64,000 nucleotides of DNA from Rhizophagus irregularis (GCF_026210795.1 NC_089431.1:4402001-4466000), one strand, 5' to 3'; numbered from the stretch's first letter, positions 11,436 through 24,520 are shown. Numbers and translations are program-made. The notes: generated from the letters alone by a model not told the origin.

Positions 11436-13000
11436 ATGGCCAGTAAATTTTTATCAAAATTATCACAAAATTTACTCGAAATTTTAGATGACGACGAATA
11501 TTATGATGTTACAATTGAAGTTGGTAACGATCCTTACGTAAAAGTATTTCGTGCTCATATGGTTATATTAAATTATCGTTCTCCTTATTTGAGAAGAATT
11601 TTATCAACTAATAAAAAGAAAAATGATGGAACTTTAACTCATATAAAATTACCAAATATTTTACCCGAAATTTTTCAAATAATTTTAAGGTATTAAAAAC
11701 TCATTTTTTTTAATAAACAAGTTATTTAAGATTATTTTTTTTTATTTTCTTTTTATAATTAATTTTTATTTTTTTTTTTAGGTATATTTATGGTGGAAAA
11801 CTTGTTTTGAAAGAATATGATATTTTAGATATTATTAAAATTTTGGTTGCTGCTAATGAATTAAATCTTCAAGACCTTATTCCTTATTTACAATTATTTT
11901 TAATTAGAAATAAAACATCATATTTAGAACAAAATTTTAATTTAATATATCAAACTAGTTTCGAAAATGATTCTTTTTTGGATCTTCAAAAATTTTGTAC
12001 AAAATTAATTTCTAAACAACCAGAAAAAATTTTTAATTCACCTGATTTCACTTCAATTTCAGAAAAAATATTAATCTCTCTTATTCAACTTGATGATCGT
12101 AAAATTAATGAAGTTCAAATCTGGGAAAATGTACTTAAATGGGGTATTGCTCAGAATCCTGGATTATCTTCAGATCCTTCAAATTATTCAAATGATGATT
12201 TTATTACTTTAAAAAATACTTTACAACAATTTATTCCTTTTATTAAATTTACTGATTTTACTTCTAAAGAATTCGTAAGTAAGGTGTTTCCATATAGAAA
12301 GATTATTCCTGAAGATTTACAAGATAATTTAATTAAATACTTTTTGGATCATGATCATAGTAAATCAAATAAAAAATCAGAACAACAACAGACAATCAAA
12401 ACGATCAAAAAAATCGATTCTAATAATAATAATAACAATAAGAAGAAAAGTATTGATTCAAAAATTATTACCAATCAACATGTTGAATTAATCTCAAAAT
12501 GGATTGATAAATTAGAAATTACTGATGAATTAAAAAATTTATATGAATTCAAATTAATTCTTCGTGGATCTCGTGATGGTTTTACACCTGAAAAATTTCA
12601 TGAATTTTGTGATAATCAATCTAATACTATATCAATTATTAAATTAAAAGATAGTAATGAAATTCTTGGAGGTTATAATCCAATTATGTGGCAATTTAAA
12701 ATATATAATATATATAGTGAAACTAAAGATAGTTTTATATTTTCTTTTAATAATAATAATATGAAAGATATTAAAAATCATATATTAAGTCGTGTTAAAA
12801 ATAAAAAGTACGCTATAGATAATAATTTTATACATGGTCCATCATTTGGTCAAGAGGATCTTCAAATTTATGGTGGTTCTAAACGTTCTTTTAATGATCG
12901 TACTAGTCATTGTAAAAAAATTTCTTATGAAAAGCAGATCAGAAAAACTGAAGATCATTTTTCTATAGAAGAATATGAAATTTTTCAGATTTACAAATAA
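11436..13000 (+). CDS. BTB-BACK-TLDc domain protein
   Basis: join(11436..11689, 11782..13000), 1473 bases, 490 residues, with one 92-base intron. An N-terminal BTB/POZ domain covers about residues 10-115 (DDDEYYDVTIEVG, FRAHMVILNYRSPYL, PEIFQIILRYIYGGK). A BACK-like helical region follows to about 235. After an Asn/Lys-rich linker, a TLDc domain covers about 320-490 (ILRGSRDGF, DSNEILGGYNP, HGPSFGQEDLQIYG). BTB proteins commonly act as Cullin-3 adaptors, and TLDc domains are linked to oxidative-stress protection and V-ATPase binding; which applies here is unknown. The ATG at 11436 precedes a peptide homologous to MSDNKFLPKLSQNLLEI in the copies at 35-41 kb, supporting this start. The intron sits at the same place in all three copies. 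Confidence 0.92.
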
Positions 13001-14244
13001 TTACTTTTTATTTTATAATATAATTAATTTGATTTTTAGTATAAGTATATTTTTTCATTTATTGGTAATAAATTTTATTAATTTATATAAATATATCATT
13101 TTATCGTATTCACAGAATTTATTTCTTCAGTTTATTTATCGGATAAATAGTAATGGATGAATTATTTTCTAATAAACATTAATAAATATCAGAAACTTTA
13201 AATACACCGATCGATTAATTAACCGATTAAGGCGGTTAATCGGTCAAGATACCGTTAATATGCTAAGTTGGTTATAGTAAATAGCGTTTCGATCCGGATT
13301 AAATAATTACTCAATTCCGAGATAAAAAGATAAAAAGTAAAACTTCAATTTTTGTAAAAAATTGAGATTATCAACACTACGATCAAATTCGTAGCACTAA
13401 GAGTTTCGAACAAGTTGTTAGTTCATGAAATATTTTCAGGTTATCCGAAATCTGCGATATTTTAATTTATTATTTTAAGATTTTAATAACGAAAATAAAT
13501 TACACAAGATATCAAGATATATTTATTCATTTATTATATTTTTTTGTTTATTATTAATGGATCTTAAATTACATGAAGAAATAATTAAAAAACAACTAAA
13601 TTTATTATATACATCTTGAAGGTTAAACTAAAGTTTAATAAAGCTTAATTCTCGAAATTGTATAAAAAGTATTAAGCTTAAATAGTATGTATATATCACG
13701 TGTATGTAAGTCACGTGTGGGACAGACGAACATTGTAGAATGTAATCCTCCACTCCTAAATCATCGTCTACTCGGGTTCGCCGGGTTTGCGATTTGGTTG
13801 ATAGTGTTGTCGGCTTAATGTATTTTTTGTCCTTATAATTTGTACTATAACTTTGTTTTTCTGCGTCATAAAAATAAAGATAAAAAAAAGTCCTCCACTC
13901 CGCTTCGGACAATAAACTAAAAAATACTCAACTATAATCGGTTAGCTCAGATACACAATTTATCATAACAAATTACTGTATTCAATATACCGTAATTCGG
14001 GAAAAATACTTTTTAAGACAAATAAAATTTGACAAGGAAATATTATTTTTAACGAGAAAAAAAAATATAAAATATAATAATAAATTTATTTATACAGTTT
14101 AATTAATATTCGTGATAAAACTTATGTTAAAATATATGAAATACATGATAAATAAAATAAATACTATGAATATGATATATATATATGTATATATTGTATG
14201 GTAAAAATACAACCAAAATGAGTAGTTATAGTATATGAAATTAA
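13001..14244. other. intergenic between convergent genes
   Basis: The 3' ends of the BTB-TLDc gene (+) and the MYND gene (-) face each other across this stretch. A degenerate inverted repeat (AACCGATTAAGGCGGTTAATCGG) near 13215-13240 and scattered GATCCGG blocks suggest transposon remnants. The GC-richer 13730-13810 patch gives no supportable ORF. Confidence 0.4.
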
Positions 14245-16191
14245 TTAACAATAATTAGTATAAGCGTTAATTTTTTTATTATATGTAAAATACATATCCA
14301 AGTACGTATGAATTTTATGTGTATGGGAAAACGGAACGAGTGAAAGTTTTCCAACTTTCATATCCTGCCCTTTAAAAAAATGATTTTTCCATTTATCCTC
14401 CACCAAAATTTTCGCACCTATATCTGCAATATTATACGGATGCGTGGTAATTTTATCATATCGGAAATACCCAGCCATGTCTGAAATAATTTTACTCATC
14501 GAAATGATATTTTGTCCTTTGGCATAAATCTTACGACGAAGTTCGACATTATAATCCATAATATGTGCGCCATAGGTTTCTGTAATCCAATTCTTCGAAA
14601 TTACCAAGTGAACTGTATCCTCGCCTGAACATGCTCGAAGTAACTTGTGAAAATCATGTACATTAAAGAAATCGCAAATATTGCTCCAAGACATTGTCCA
14701 TGGGTCCAATTGACGAATCGAAGCATGTAATGCAGGATTATCATTATTAACGGATTGATAATGCAGATAAATTTCAATCGATTCAGTTTTTCTTGCAGGT
14801 GGAGATAGCCAATTGCAAATTTTTGTGATTGAGTCTTCAAGAAAATTATATATCGCTTTCAGGAAGGGAGTGATTTTCCGATTATTTCCAGCTAGAATGG
14901 GATCCGATGGCATCATTTCAAACATAAATTCACTTGTTGAATGTGGAGAAATTCCGTTATTGCAATTAAACATTGTAATACTTGCAATTAGATTTTTTTG
15001 TTGTTGATCATCCATGAGAGGAAACTCGCCAGTAAGGATATGACGTGTAGCTTGTATACGATCTCGTGGTTCGACAAGATTGGTAACAAGGTAAAATATA
15101 CTATCTCCAGAATCAAAGGCTTCTGCCCAAAGTTTATGTGCTTCTTGTCGAGATTTCGGTGATTTAACAGATTTACTCCAGTGAGAAATTAATGATCTAA
15201 CTTTTGGGTGAAGCTCATTTTTCGTGGGGTTAGGAGGACCATTATTTGGCGCATCTTTATATTTCAAGACTTTATTGACAGCATCCTCAAAATATTTTAA
15301 AGTCTTCTTTGTCCATACACTAGAAAACCAAACTTCAATGATCGATCGAATTGGTGCTTTTCCTATCATCATTTCTTTAATAACATTGGTTTTTGCTACC
15401 GCATAAATCGATCCTTCATAACCAATAAATTTATTTGGTTCATTTACAGAATTCATAGTTTTCTCAATTCTAGCTCGTAAAAGAAAATCCAAATCTACAA
15501 AACCTACAGCAACATGAACTTTTCCTTGATCAAACGTCATACTTTGTTTTGGAGTATTACTAAAACTTTGAGCATATTTGCCTTCGAATTCATCAAATGA
15601 TTTTTTTACTTTTTCAGTGAAAATGTCACCAATTTTTCTTGGAGACGAAATAAATTTTATAAGTTCTTTTGAATATTCATTCCATCTTTTCAAAGTGTGA
15701 AAAAGTCCTCCGTTAACATTAAGATTTAAATATTTATCGACATCTTGATTTTCTATTATTAATGATCTAGAACGGTTAAGAAGTTGTAATCGTTTCGTTT
15801 CATTTGGATATTTCGTGGCATATTCTTTTCCAAAATCAGGTACTTTCGAACCTTCTAAATGCTTACGGTACATATGATTAATTAATAATTCGGGATGCTT
15901 AAGTAACATAAGATTAAATAATAATTCTGTGAAATCATCATCATCCTCCTCATCATCATCATCAGATTCACGGATAAATTCGGTAATTTCTTCATCATCG
16001 GATTCATCAATAATTTTATCATCGGATTCATCGATAATTTCGTTAATTTTAACGACTGGTAATTTATTATTACATGACTTTTTATGCTCTTTCCAGTCTT
16101 TTTTTTGACATTCTTTAGAGCAATAATGAGTTTTTCGGCATTTTGCACAGTGGGTTTTAGTAAGTTTTTTGCATACGTAGCATTTATCCAT
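14245..16191 (-). CDS. MYND zinc-finger protein with acidic linker
   Basis: One uninterrupted exon, 648 residues, first ATG at 16191. Residues 4-40 form a canonical MYND finger with ligands C4, C7, C15, C18, C24, C28, H36 and C40 (spacing 2-7-2-5-3-7-3). Residues about 50-90 are a low-complexity acidic stretch built on repeated IIDESDD and DDDDEEDDDD. The remaining roughly 550 residues are well-ordered in composition, with no catalytic motif I recognise; the layout resembles fungal MYND proteins with a large uncharacterised C-terminal domain. MYND fingers usually mediate protein-protein contacts. No SET domain is present, so a SMYD-type methyltransferase role is not supported. Confidence 0.9.
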   Translation of the reverse strand: MDKCYVCKKLTKTHCAKCRKTHYCSKECQKKDWKEHKKSCNNKLPVVKINEIIDESDDKIIDESDDEEITEFIRESDDDDEEDDDDFTELLFNLMLLKHPELLINHMYRKHLEGSKVPDFGKEYATKYPNETKRLQLLNRSRSLIIENQDVDKYLNLNVNGGLFHTLKRWNEYSKELIKFISSPRKIGDIFTEKVKKSFDEFEGKYAQSFSNTPKQSMTFDQGKVHVAVGFVDLDFLLRARIEKTMNSVNEPNKFIGYEGSIYAVAKTNVIKEMMIGKAPIRSIIEVWFSSVWTKKTLKYFEDAVNKVLKYKDAPNNGPPNPTKNELHPKVRSLISHWSKSVKSPKSRQEAHKLWAEAFDSGDSIFYLVTNLVEPRDRIQATRHILTGEFPLMDDQQQKNLIASITMFNCNNGISPHSTSEFMFEMMPSDPILAGNNRKITPFLKAIYNFLEDSITKICNWLSPPARKTESIEIYLHYQSVNNDNPALHASIRQLDPWTMSWSNICDFFNVHDFHKLLRACSGEDTVHLVISKNWITETYGAHIMDYNVELRRKIYAKGQNIISMSKIISDMAGYFRYDKITTHPYNIADIGAKILVEDKWKNHFFKGQDMKVGKLSLVPFSHTHKIHTYLDMYFTYNKKINAYTNYC

Positions 16192-16728
16192 TGCTTATAA
16201 AAAGAATTTTTATCAAGTAAATAGATAGTGTAGTATATTTATGAAAAAAAAAAAAAAAAATTCGAGCAAGTTGAAAGTGTGTTTAAATAACTTCTTTATG
16301 TTACACATCGCTTTTAACATATTTTCAAAATCATCATTGATATATTTTTAAATTTATCGTACAAAAAAGATAATTCTATAAAGTAACAAAATTAATATTA
16401 TTGTTTTAAAATCGACTCAAATTAGAAATTTATTATTTCCAAGAAAGTATTTGAAATGAATTTTGTTCGGTTATTAAAAAAAAAGTGATTTATAAATCAT
16501 GATAACAATATCAAAGAATATCAAATCCTTTCTTTTATAAATAGTACACGGTACGTTTCATTGATTTTTTTGGGTGTAACGTAAAGAAAAACCGAAAAAG
16601 TAATGACAATACCAACAATTTTTATACAGTTAACCAAATTTATATTTTTAAAACGTTATAGTTTGACATATGAAGCACCAAAGATATGACCAAAGGTTTG
16701 AAATACAAATACAAACAGATCATAAAGT

Positions 16729-16830
16729 CACGTGAAATCACGTTATTCGAAGTGACGTTGTTTGAAGTGATGTTATTTGAAGTTACGTCAGTTGAAGTGA
16801 CGTCATTTGAAGTGGCGTGACGTTATTTAA
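16729..16830. repeat. 15-base tandem repeat containing TGACG and a TGACGTCA palindrome
   Basis: About six degenerate copies of a 15-16 base unit (CGTTATTTGAAGTGA), starting just after a CACGTG. Several copies contain TGACG or CACG, and one is the full cAMP-response-type palindrome TGACGTCA at 16798-16805. It lies about 540-640 bases upstream of the minus-strand MYND gene, so it could serve as a bZIP-binding array; that is inference from sequence alone. Confidence 0.65.
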
Positions 16831-17164
16831 AAAACCCCCTTGTCTTTTTGTAACAAATGTAACAAAGGGCAAGTTTTATAAATTTAACTATTATGGTGAT
16901 TGTATTTAAAGTTGTTTCTTAATAGAAGTTACTGCTCCCTTTTTATTATTCGGCCGAATTATAAAACAAGGAAAAAAAAATATTTTCTCGAATAAGAATG
17001 TTTAAAATGAATAAAATTTCTTGAATGTGATAAAAGTAAAATAAAATAAAATAAAAATTGACTATTATAAACTGTGGCATAAATTAAAGAATATTCGTTA
17101 AATTGCCTTATATTTCAGGTATTGTACGTTATTGCATTTTATTTTGTGAAATGAAATTTTTTAA

Positions 17165-17607
17165 ATGATACGCCATATTTTGCGCAGCATAGAAAAAAAA
17201 TCCTTTTACTTTACTTTGCGCAGCATAAAAAATAAAAAAGTCCTTTTACTTTACTTTTGCGTAGCATAGAAAATAAAAAATCCTTTTACTTTACTTTGCG
17301 CAGCATAAAAAATAAAAAAGTCCTTTTACTTTACTTTTGCGTAGCATAGAAAATAAAAAAATCCTTTTACTTTACTTTGCGCAGCATAGAAAATAAAAAA
17401 ATCTTTTTACTTTACTTTGCGCAGCATAGAAAATAAAAAAATCTTTTTACTTTACTTTTGCACAGGCATAAAAAATAAAAAAATCTTTTTACTCTACTTT
17501 TGCGCAGCATAGAAAATAAAAAAATCTTTTTTCTTTACTTTTGCGCAGCATAGAAATAAAAAAATCTTTTTTCTTTACTTTTGCGTAGCACAGAAAATAA
17601 AAAATCA
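17165..17607. repeat. about 40-base minisatellite, about 11 copies
   Basis: Tandem units of the form TTTGCGCAGCATAGAAAATA followed by AAAAATCCTTTTACTTTAC, 38-43 bases each. Copies alternate GCGCAGCATA and GCGTAGCATA. The first copies alternate two variants, suggesting expansion by a two-unit block. Non-coding. Confidence 0.85.
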
Positions 17608-17694
17608 TTTAAATACTTTAAAGTTTAAATTGGTTTAATTTATGAAAAATAATTTTAAAAAATTAATTTTACTTACATTGAACGACAAATCAAA

Positions 17695-17845
17695 TGTACT
17701 TCGCCATCACATATCACGAAGCGCTTTAATTAAATATATTATTTCAGAACAAATGTACAAATGTACCTTCGCCATCACATAGCGCTTTAATTATTTTCAG
17801 AACAAATGTACAAATGTACCTTCGCCGTCACATAGCGCTATAATT
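17695..17845. repeat. about 60-base tandem repeat, 2.5-3 copies
   Basis: Three partial copies of a unit with ACAAATGTACCTTCGCC, ATCACATAGCGCTTTAATTA and TTTCAGAAC. The second and third copies are nearly identical. Confidence 0.75.
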
Positions 17846-18854
17846 AATAAAAAAAAGTTTTAATATAGAATTTTTTAACGTCTTTGTATATATAAATTTT
17901 TATAATATACTAATATTTCCTTTTCTTTATTAAAATATAAAATATAATTCACGCGAACATACATTTCTCGCATGGCCGATATTAAAGTCATTAAACCGGT
18001 CAAACTTATTAATTCGGACCGAAATTATATTAATTTCGGTCAATCGGAATTAAAATCGGTTTGTTTAACCAATAAGAAATGATATAAAATTTATAAAATT
18101 AAATAAGTTTAGACAGTTTAGACAGTTTAGACAGTTTGAGATAACCGGCTAATTAAACCGACTCGAAATGATATTAGTTTTTGGCTGAAATTAAGATCAC
18201 CAGCTTTCGTAATCGAAGATATTTAATTTAACCAGTTATTTTTTTATTCAAAAACTCTATTTATAATAATCAATATAAATAAAAATTATGGTTATTTATT
18301 TAACATATAAAAATTTTACTTAAAAGTATAAACAAATAATCGATAAAAATTTCTTTATATGGTTCCAATTTTAATCGACTATTACTTTAATCACTTAAAA
18401 ATGAACTCTGATCGAAATAAAAATATATGATGTGATCGTGTAAAACCGTCAATATGTATGCATTGTTACGTATAATAAATCAAGGATTAATTATTATTAT
18501 TATAAAGGAGATATTTATTTGTTTTACGACTTTTGAATTTTGATACGTAATTTAACACCATCGATCATTACATGTGATTTAAAAAACAACGTTTGTGATC
18601 GACGGCAATATCCTAGATATAAAATAAGATTTTTTTTTTTTTTTTTTTTTAAAAACTATTACATGTTATGATAATTAAATAATTTTTTTTTATAGATACC
18701 GTAAGTATAAAAAATGAAATAAGAATTTATATATATTAAAAATTTAAAAATCCATCCTCGACGGAAGAATCGGAAGATCTACAAGTAATAAATTTATATT
18801 TAATATTTTACGTATTTATTAAATGAAAGTAAAAAAAAAATCACCTGCTAAAAA
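17846..18854. other. intergenic with transposon-like remnants
   Basis: At 17990-18240 there are repeated CGGTC, ACCGG and GACCGAAA blocks in both orientations, and a GTTTAGACA 9-base repeat (3.5 copies) at about 18108-18142, which look like an old inverted-repeat element. The remainder is the 3' flank of the kinase gene, with a long T run at about 18632-18650. Confidence 0.4.
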
Positions 18855-20484
18855 TTATTCATTTGAATTTACTGGTTCAGGAAGATTTTCGAAACTTAAA
18901 AGTCTACTAGTATAAATTGCTTGAGGATGTATTTGAATATTTTCAGGGACAGTTTTATTATCCCTAATTTTTTCACATTCTTTTATTTGAGTATAAATAT
19001 CACCGGTCCTATCCATAGCTTCATCTCTCCATCCTTGTAATTTTTTACATATTTTTTTAGCAGTTGGTCTATTTTCTGGTTTAGCATCCCAACATTCAAC
19101 GATTAATTCAGAAATTAATTTTGGAGTATCATCAGAAATTTTTGGTCTAAGTCCTTCACATATTTTAATAGCCAAATTATTATCATGAGGTATATCATTA
19201 TAAGGAATTTCTTCTGATATATATTCATTCATTATTATTCCAAATGAATAAATATCAGCTGATTTTTCATATTGACCACCACGTAAAATTTCTGGTGCCA
19301 TATAAGGTAATACTCCATAAATACCTTTTTTAGGTAATTTAATTTCATTATTTGCTGGTTGACACATTCCTAAATCACTAATAAATACGTTATAAATATT
19401 AGCGAATAATATATTACCGGAATGAAAATCTTTATGAACTTTTCCAGAATTATGAATATTTGAAAGCCCATTTGCCATGTTTGACAAAATTTCAATTTTT
19501 GAAGTATATTCTACAGATTTATTTAAACAATTTCTTAAATTTCCGGATTGACAATAAAATAAAACGATCATATAATCTTTAGTACTAGGATCTTGAGTTA
19601 TTCCAAAACATGGAATAACGTGCGAAAAATCATCCGAAATATAAGATTTTATCTAAAAATAAAAATAAAAAAATAAAAATTTATTAATAAAGTAATAATA
19701 ATATATAATAATAATAATAATTATAATAATAAAAATTAATTTTTTATTTTTTACTAAATGAATAATTAATATTAGTAAAAAAAAAATAAAAAAAAAATTA
19801 ATAATTTACCATATAAAATTCATTTATGTTAATTACCTCATTTAAAAAGTCGGTACTTATTTCAGAAGAGTTATCTAAACTTTTTAAAGCAACTTTTGTA
19901 TTTGAAAATCTATCCCATCTTTGATTTTCAATATCCCAATAATGAATATAACCTTCGGACCAATCGGCCGAATAAATTTTACTAAAACCACCTCTGGTTA
20001 CATAAGTAACATTTTCAAATTTTTCAAAAGGAATCCATTCCAAACATTTTGTATAATATACAGCATTAAGTTGTGATTGTTGTATTAATTCGTCAATATC
20101 TTTATTTCCACTGGTCCAATTTCCAAAGTTTTCCGTAAATCTATTAGCATTACAAGGTTGACACCAATTTCTTCCAGTACCTGGTTTATTACATTCTCCA
20201 CATATTCCATATACTTCTTTTCTTTTCTTTAAGTCATTTATAAAAACGGGTTCTCTATGTGACTCGGAGATATTATCTGATTTAGATGAAACGTGGTACT
20301 GTATTATAATATTAATTATAATATTAATTAATTACATGTTAATTATACAAAGTCGATAATTAATAAATTTAATTTTTTTTACCTGATAATTAATATTAGG
20401 ACTCTTCCATAAATTTCGTTTTTCCATCGTTGAATTATTTTCATCTTCGTTATTAGAATTAAATATCTTTTTAAATGATTTCAT
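18855..20484 (-). CDS. divergent protein kinase with N-terminal zinc-binding cysteines
   Basis: complement(join(18855..19652, 19837..20298, 20383..20484)), 1362 bases, 453 residues. Introns are GT..AG and phase 0. Exon 2 carries CGECNKPGTGRNWCQPC, a likely small zinc-binding motif. Kinase motifs follow: glycine-rich loop RGGFSKIYSA (about 136-145), VALKSL lysine near 173, HKDFHSGNI at 261-269 in place of HRDLKxxN, DLG at 281-283 in place of DFG, and APE at 307-309. HSGN and DLG are normal for the large Glomeromycotina kinase expansion, which resembles TKL kinases. The Arg-to-Lys change in HRD is unusual but retains the catalytic Asp. The substrate is unknown. The start ATG is immediately upstream of the reading frame and follows a run of T on this strand. 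Confidence 0.88.
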
Positions 20485-23400
20485 CTTTTAATAAATAAAT
20501 AAATATTATAAATATTGTACTCAATAAATTTAATCAAAAAAAAAAAGAAAGTTTTTCTTTTTTGTTTTGTTGATAAAAAAATATGGCGTTTAAAATAAAA
20601 AAAAATTCGTTAATATTGTTTACTAATCGTCTCATGTCACTTATTTGTTATTGTTTTTTTTTTCCGAGTTCTTTTTTATATTTGGATAAGAATCATGTTG
20701 TGTACTTTATTGAAATTATAATTTTTGTTATACAATCATTTTAATCGGTTATCGCTAACTTTCCCGTTAATCCGTTCGGACCGATAATGCATTATGAATA
20801 TACTTTTTTATGTGACGTTTCACGGTATTTAATATATTTTTTTTTTCCAAAATTATGAAACTTTATTCTGTCGATCAAATTTCATCTCGTACAAAAATAT
20901 CAAAATTTTGATTACACTATTATTCTTTTTTTCGAAGTAAAAAATTATTATTATTATTATTTATTATAAAGAAGAATAATAAAAAAAAAAGAGAATAATA
21001 AGAATAATAGAATTTTTTATAATTATCAAATTAGATAATTGTGATCGTCCTCATTTTTAAGTTCATATAAAATTATTCGTGTGGGTTACAAAAAATGTAA
21101 TTAAGGATAACTTTATTTCAAATTATAATTATTAAAAAAAAAATTTTAACCTTATTTAATTGGTTCAATCCAAATTTTAAATTTTCATGGGCGTTTTTTT
21201 TTATACTGCGTAAAAATGATCGTCGCTAAATTGTATCACGACAAACGTGCTAAAATTTTTTTCATTCCTAGTTTAAGTTAAAATAACACAAATAAATATA
21301 AATATTCTAATGTTTCATTGAATACAAGGAATTTTCGTTTAGGTTCTTTGTGAACTAAAAAGTATTCATTCAATTTATTGGTTATACAGCATATATCTAG
21401 TTATTAAAAAAAAAAATCTTATTGGGATCAGCGACCGGGTTACAATTATTAATAATAATTACGATTGGCACAAGTACCAAACATTTTATTGGAAAAAGAA
21501 ACAGGATTTTAAGTTTGGTACGCCAAAAATGTTACATATAATTATTATTTTTGAATTTCGGCTTTTTTGTTTCCTATGTTTTCTATACAAATGATATTTA
21601 ATTTTTTTTTTCGGTTTATATATTCATTCATGTAATATATATATATGATATCAAAAGTGATGATAATTTATATATACTCTACATATACAGTATACTATAT
21701 TATTATATGTATCTCTCTATATACTGTATATATTAATAAGATGTTTGATATTTACATATTTAAGTTCTTTATAATTTAAAGTTTTCATGATGTAAAATAT
21801 TTATTTTGCATGCTTTTCTTATTATTCACAAGATTTAAAATTATAATTTTAATATTACCTTAAAAGAAAAGTCTCACCATTAAACTTGTTTGAAAAAAAA
21901 ATATTAGGTTCCCATATGATCGGATTATACCCTCAAAGAATATATTTATATTATGAGATCTGATTATCAGATTTATGGAAAAAATTTTTTTCTGTCAAGT
22001 AATATTTTTTTTTTTGTAATGGTTCATTCAGTTTTATTGTAACAAACATTTTTTTTAATTTTGTCTCACCTGTTACGAAATTTTCATAGTGCACAAAATG
22101 AATTTCCAAAAACAGATTTAATCACGTGAAATTTTCATTGGATCGGGTATTCAAGTTTCAAAGTATTTTATTTTTTGACAAAATCCTTGTCGGCTTGGTT
22201 ATCAGTTTTTTTGGGTTCTAGTATGTTCTACTATATAGTTTCTTTGTAACTTTTACTGTAAACTTTGTTCATTTTTGAGAAATAAAAAATAAAATAAAAT
22301 AACAAAATCCTTTAATTAATAATAAAAGAACCACAATATCATTTTTTTTTTTTTGAGAAATTATTATTAATTTAGGAAATTTAATATGTACGTGCATTTT
22401 TATTTAATTTATTTTTTATTCTTGGATTTCTATTATCGACCGGTCATTTGGTTTATTTTATAATTATTACATGCATAAATTATAAATTAAAAAAGAAAAT
22501 AAAAAATGGAAATTGATATAGATTACTTGATTTGTATAAGGATAAAAAATTTTTTTAACCCGTTTTTTAATCATATTTGTGCGTGTGTAACATTATTTCC
22601 CCCTTGCTAAAAAAAGTCCTTATGAATTCATTTTATTAAATTTTATTAAATTGGTTAAAATTATGTTCTTACGAAAAAAAAAAATTTCGTAAAAGAATTA
22701 AATATATGTATGATGTGCTATTGTATCAAAAGTTATCAACATTTATTTATGCACTTTTTTTTATTATTTACATGAATTTTTTTATTAGTCATAATGTGTT
22801 TAAAATGTGTTTAAAATGTGTTTAAAAGTATCTCTCAAATTTTTCTTAAAAAATATCTTTCAAAATTTATTATTTTTGCTTTTATAGCAACTTCGTTGAA
22901 TGACACTTTTAAAAGTTATACATATTCACAATAGTGAGAGATACATTGAACTTGACGGTAAATATAAGCTGTACTGTGAACTGTAAAATTTAAAATATCA
23001 AAATTCGTTGTGCCGTTACCGGATGACTAATGCAGACTAACTAAAAGCATTATATATTAGCCAGCTAATCGTCATCTGATACGAGGCATAACGTTATACG
23101 GGGAAAATGATTATTGATTTTTTTTCATTACGATACTGTATAACGAACCGAACTCTCTTACCTTAAAACCAATTTCATAGTGTTTAAAAAATCTTGATAT
23201 CCCTAATATTATATAAAGCTCAAATATAATGTTTACTGTTTTACCATTTATAATCCCATAATTTAATTACTGGTACGCTGATCTTGGTGGATGATTTAAA
23301 ATCTTAATTCTGACCGAAATTAATATTCTTAATCACGTGATCCATCTATTTACAATGGAGTTCGGCATATAAAAAAATTTACATACCGAACTTTTATTAT

Positions 23401-24520
23401 ATACCGAACTTTTGTTATTGAACCACGTGTTCGGTATATCGACTTTTATTTTATTGGTTTTTTATTGAATATGTAATTTTTGATGATATTTTTTCGCTAT
23501 ATTATAACTAGTGAAGGAAAAATACTATTATATTAAAAAACTACTTATCTGAAAATGCTTTTATAATTTTTTTTTTTTGACGAATTTAATTATTTGTGAT
23601 TACGTAACAGTTTGATAAATTATTATTAAATAGATATAAAACAGATAAAAATTTTTATATTGTAAGTTTCTCTGATAATTTCCCGTCCCGAATGTTTTAA
23701 TTTGTGGGTTATAAATCAAATTTTACATTCAATTCAGAAGCGTTATCTTTATTTCTGAAATCTTTAAAAATTTTCCAAAATTTTCGGTGCTTCGTAAATT
23801 GTAAAGAAAAAAGAGAGTTACAGTACTCAATATTCCCACGCTGTACCCAACCGTAGTACTGACTGGGCCATCAATTCGGCACTTTCCACTGTGCATGGCA
23901 TGGCCGTAACTTGATAATCAATTATATAATACTTTACTAATCATCAATCTAATTCAACATAAACCTTATGAAAACGGATCTTCGGTTATTTATCCTTAAA
24001 AGTCATCTCATACAATTCTATTGATGAATTAAATATTATTTAACACATTTTTCTCATTAAAATACGTTTCTAAACGAATATTGTTTTGAATTTTTATATT
24101 ATTATTTATTATTTATCTATTTTACGGTACAAATGAAATTTTTTTTGAATATTTATAATTTTTTCTCACCAAACTATGTTATCTCTGTTTAGAAAAATCT
24201 AATTTTTTCCCCCGGTATATAACGTTTGACACTTTTGAATTTTAATTTCATTTAAAAAAAAATTATTTTTTTTTTATTCGTTGTCCGGAAGGCCTTGATC
24301 ACGCGTAATTAATAGCCTCTTTTTGTTACTTAAAAATAAATAAATAGATAGATAAACAATTTATATATTTAAAAACAGGTTTAATAAACAACATGTACAA
24401 GAAATAAATTATGTGTAGTATATTAATATAATTTTACCTATATTTCATTCATCTTTGCTTTCGCCCAATCAAATTTACTGTGATTCAAAAGGATGTCCAT
24501 TATCATTAAAGGACTGAAAA
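20485..24520. other. 4 kb gene-free AT-rich stretch
   Basis: I find no protein-like ORF on either strand. It holds simple A/T runs, a TATA-rich low-complexity patch near 21640-21740, a three-copy ATGTGTTTAAA repeat near 22795-22826, and GC-richer fragments near 23010-23100 and 23270-23450 (ACCGAAC and GTTCGG in both orientations) that look like old miniature elements. Confidence 0.4.

Noticed and set aside
13628-13912. 94-codon minus-strand frame
   Set aside because: Crosses a GC-richer patch but shows no domain and lies in the shared 3' region of convergent genes.
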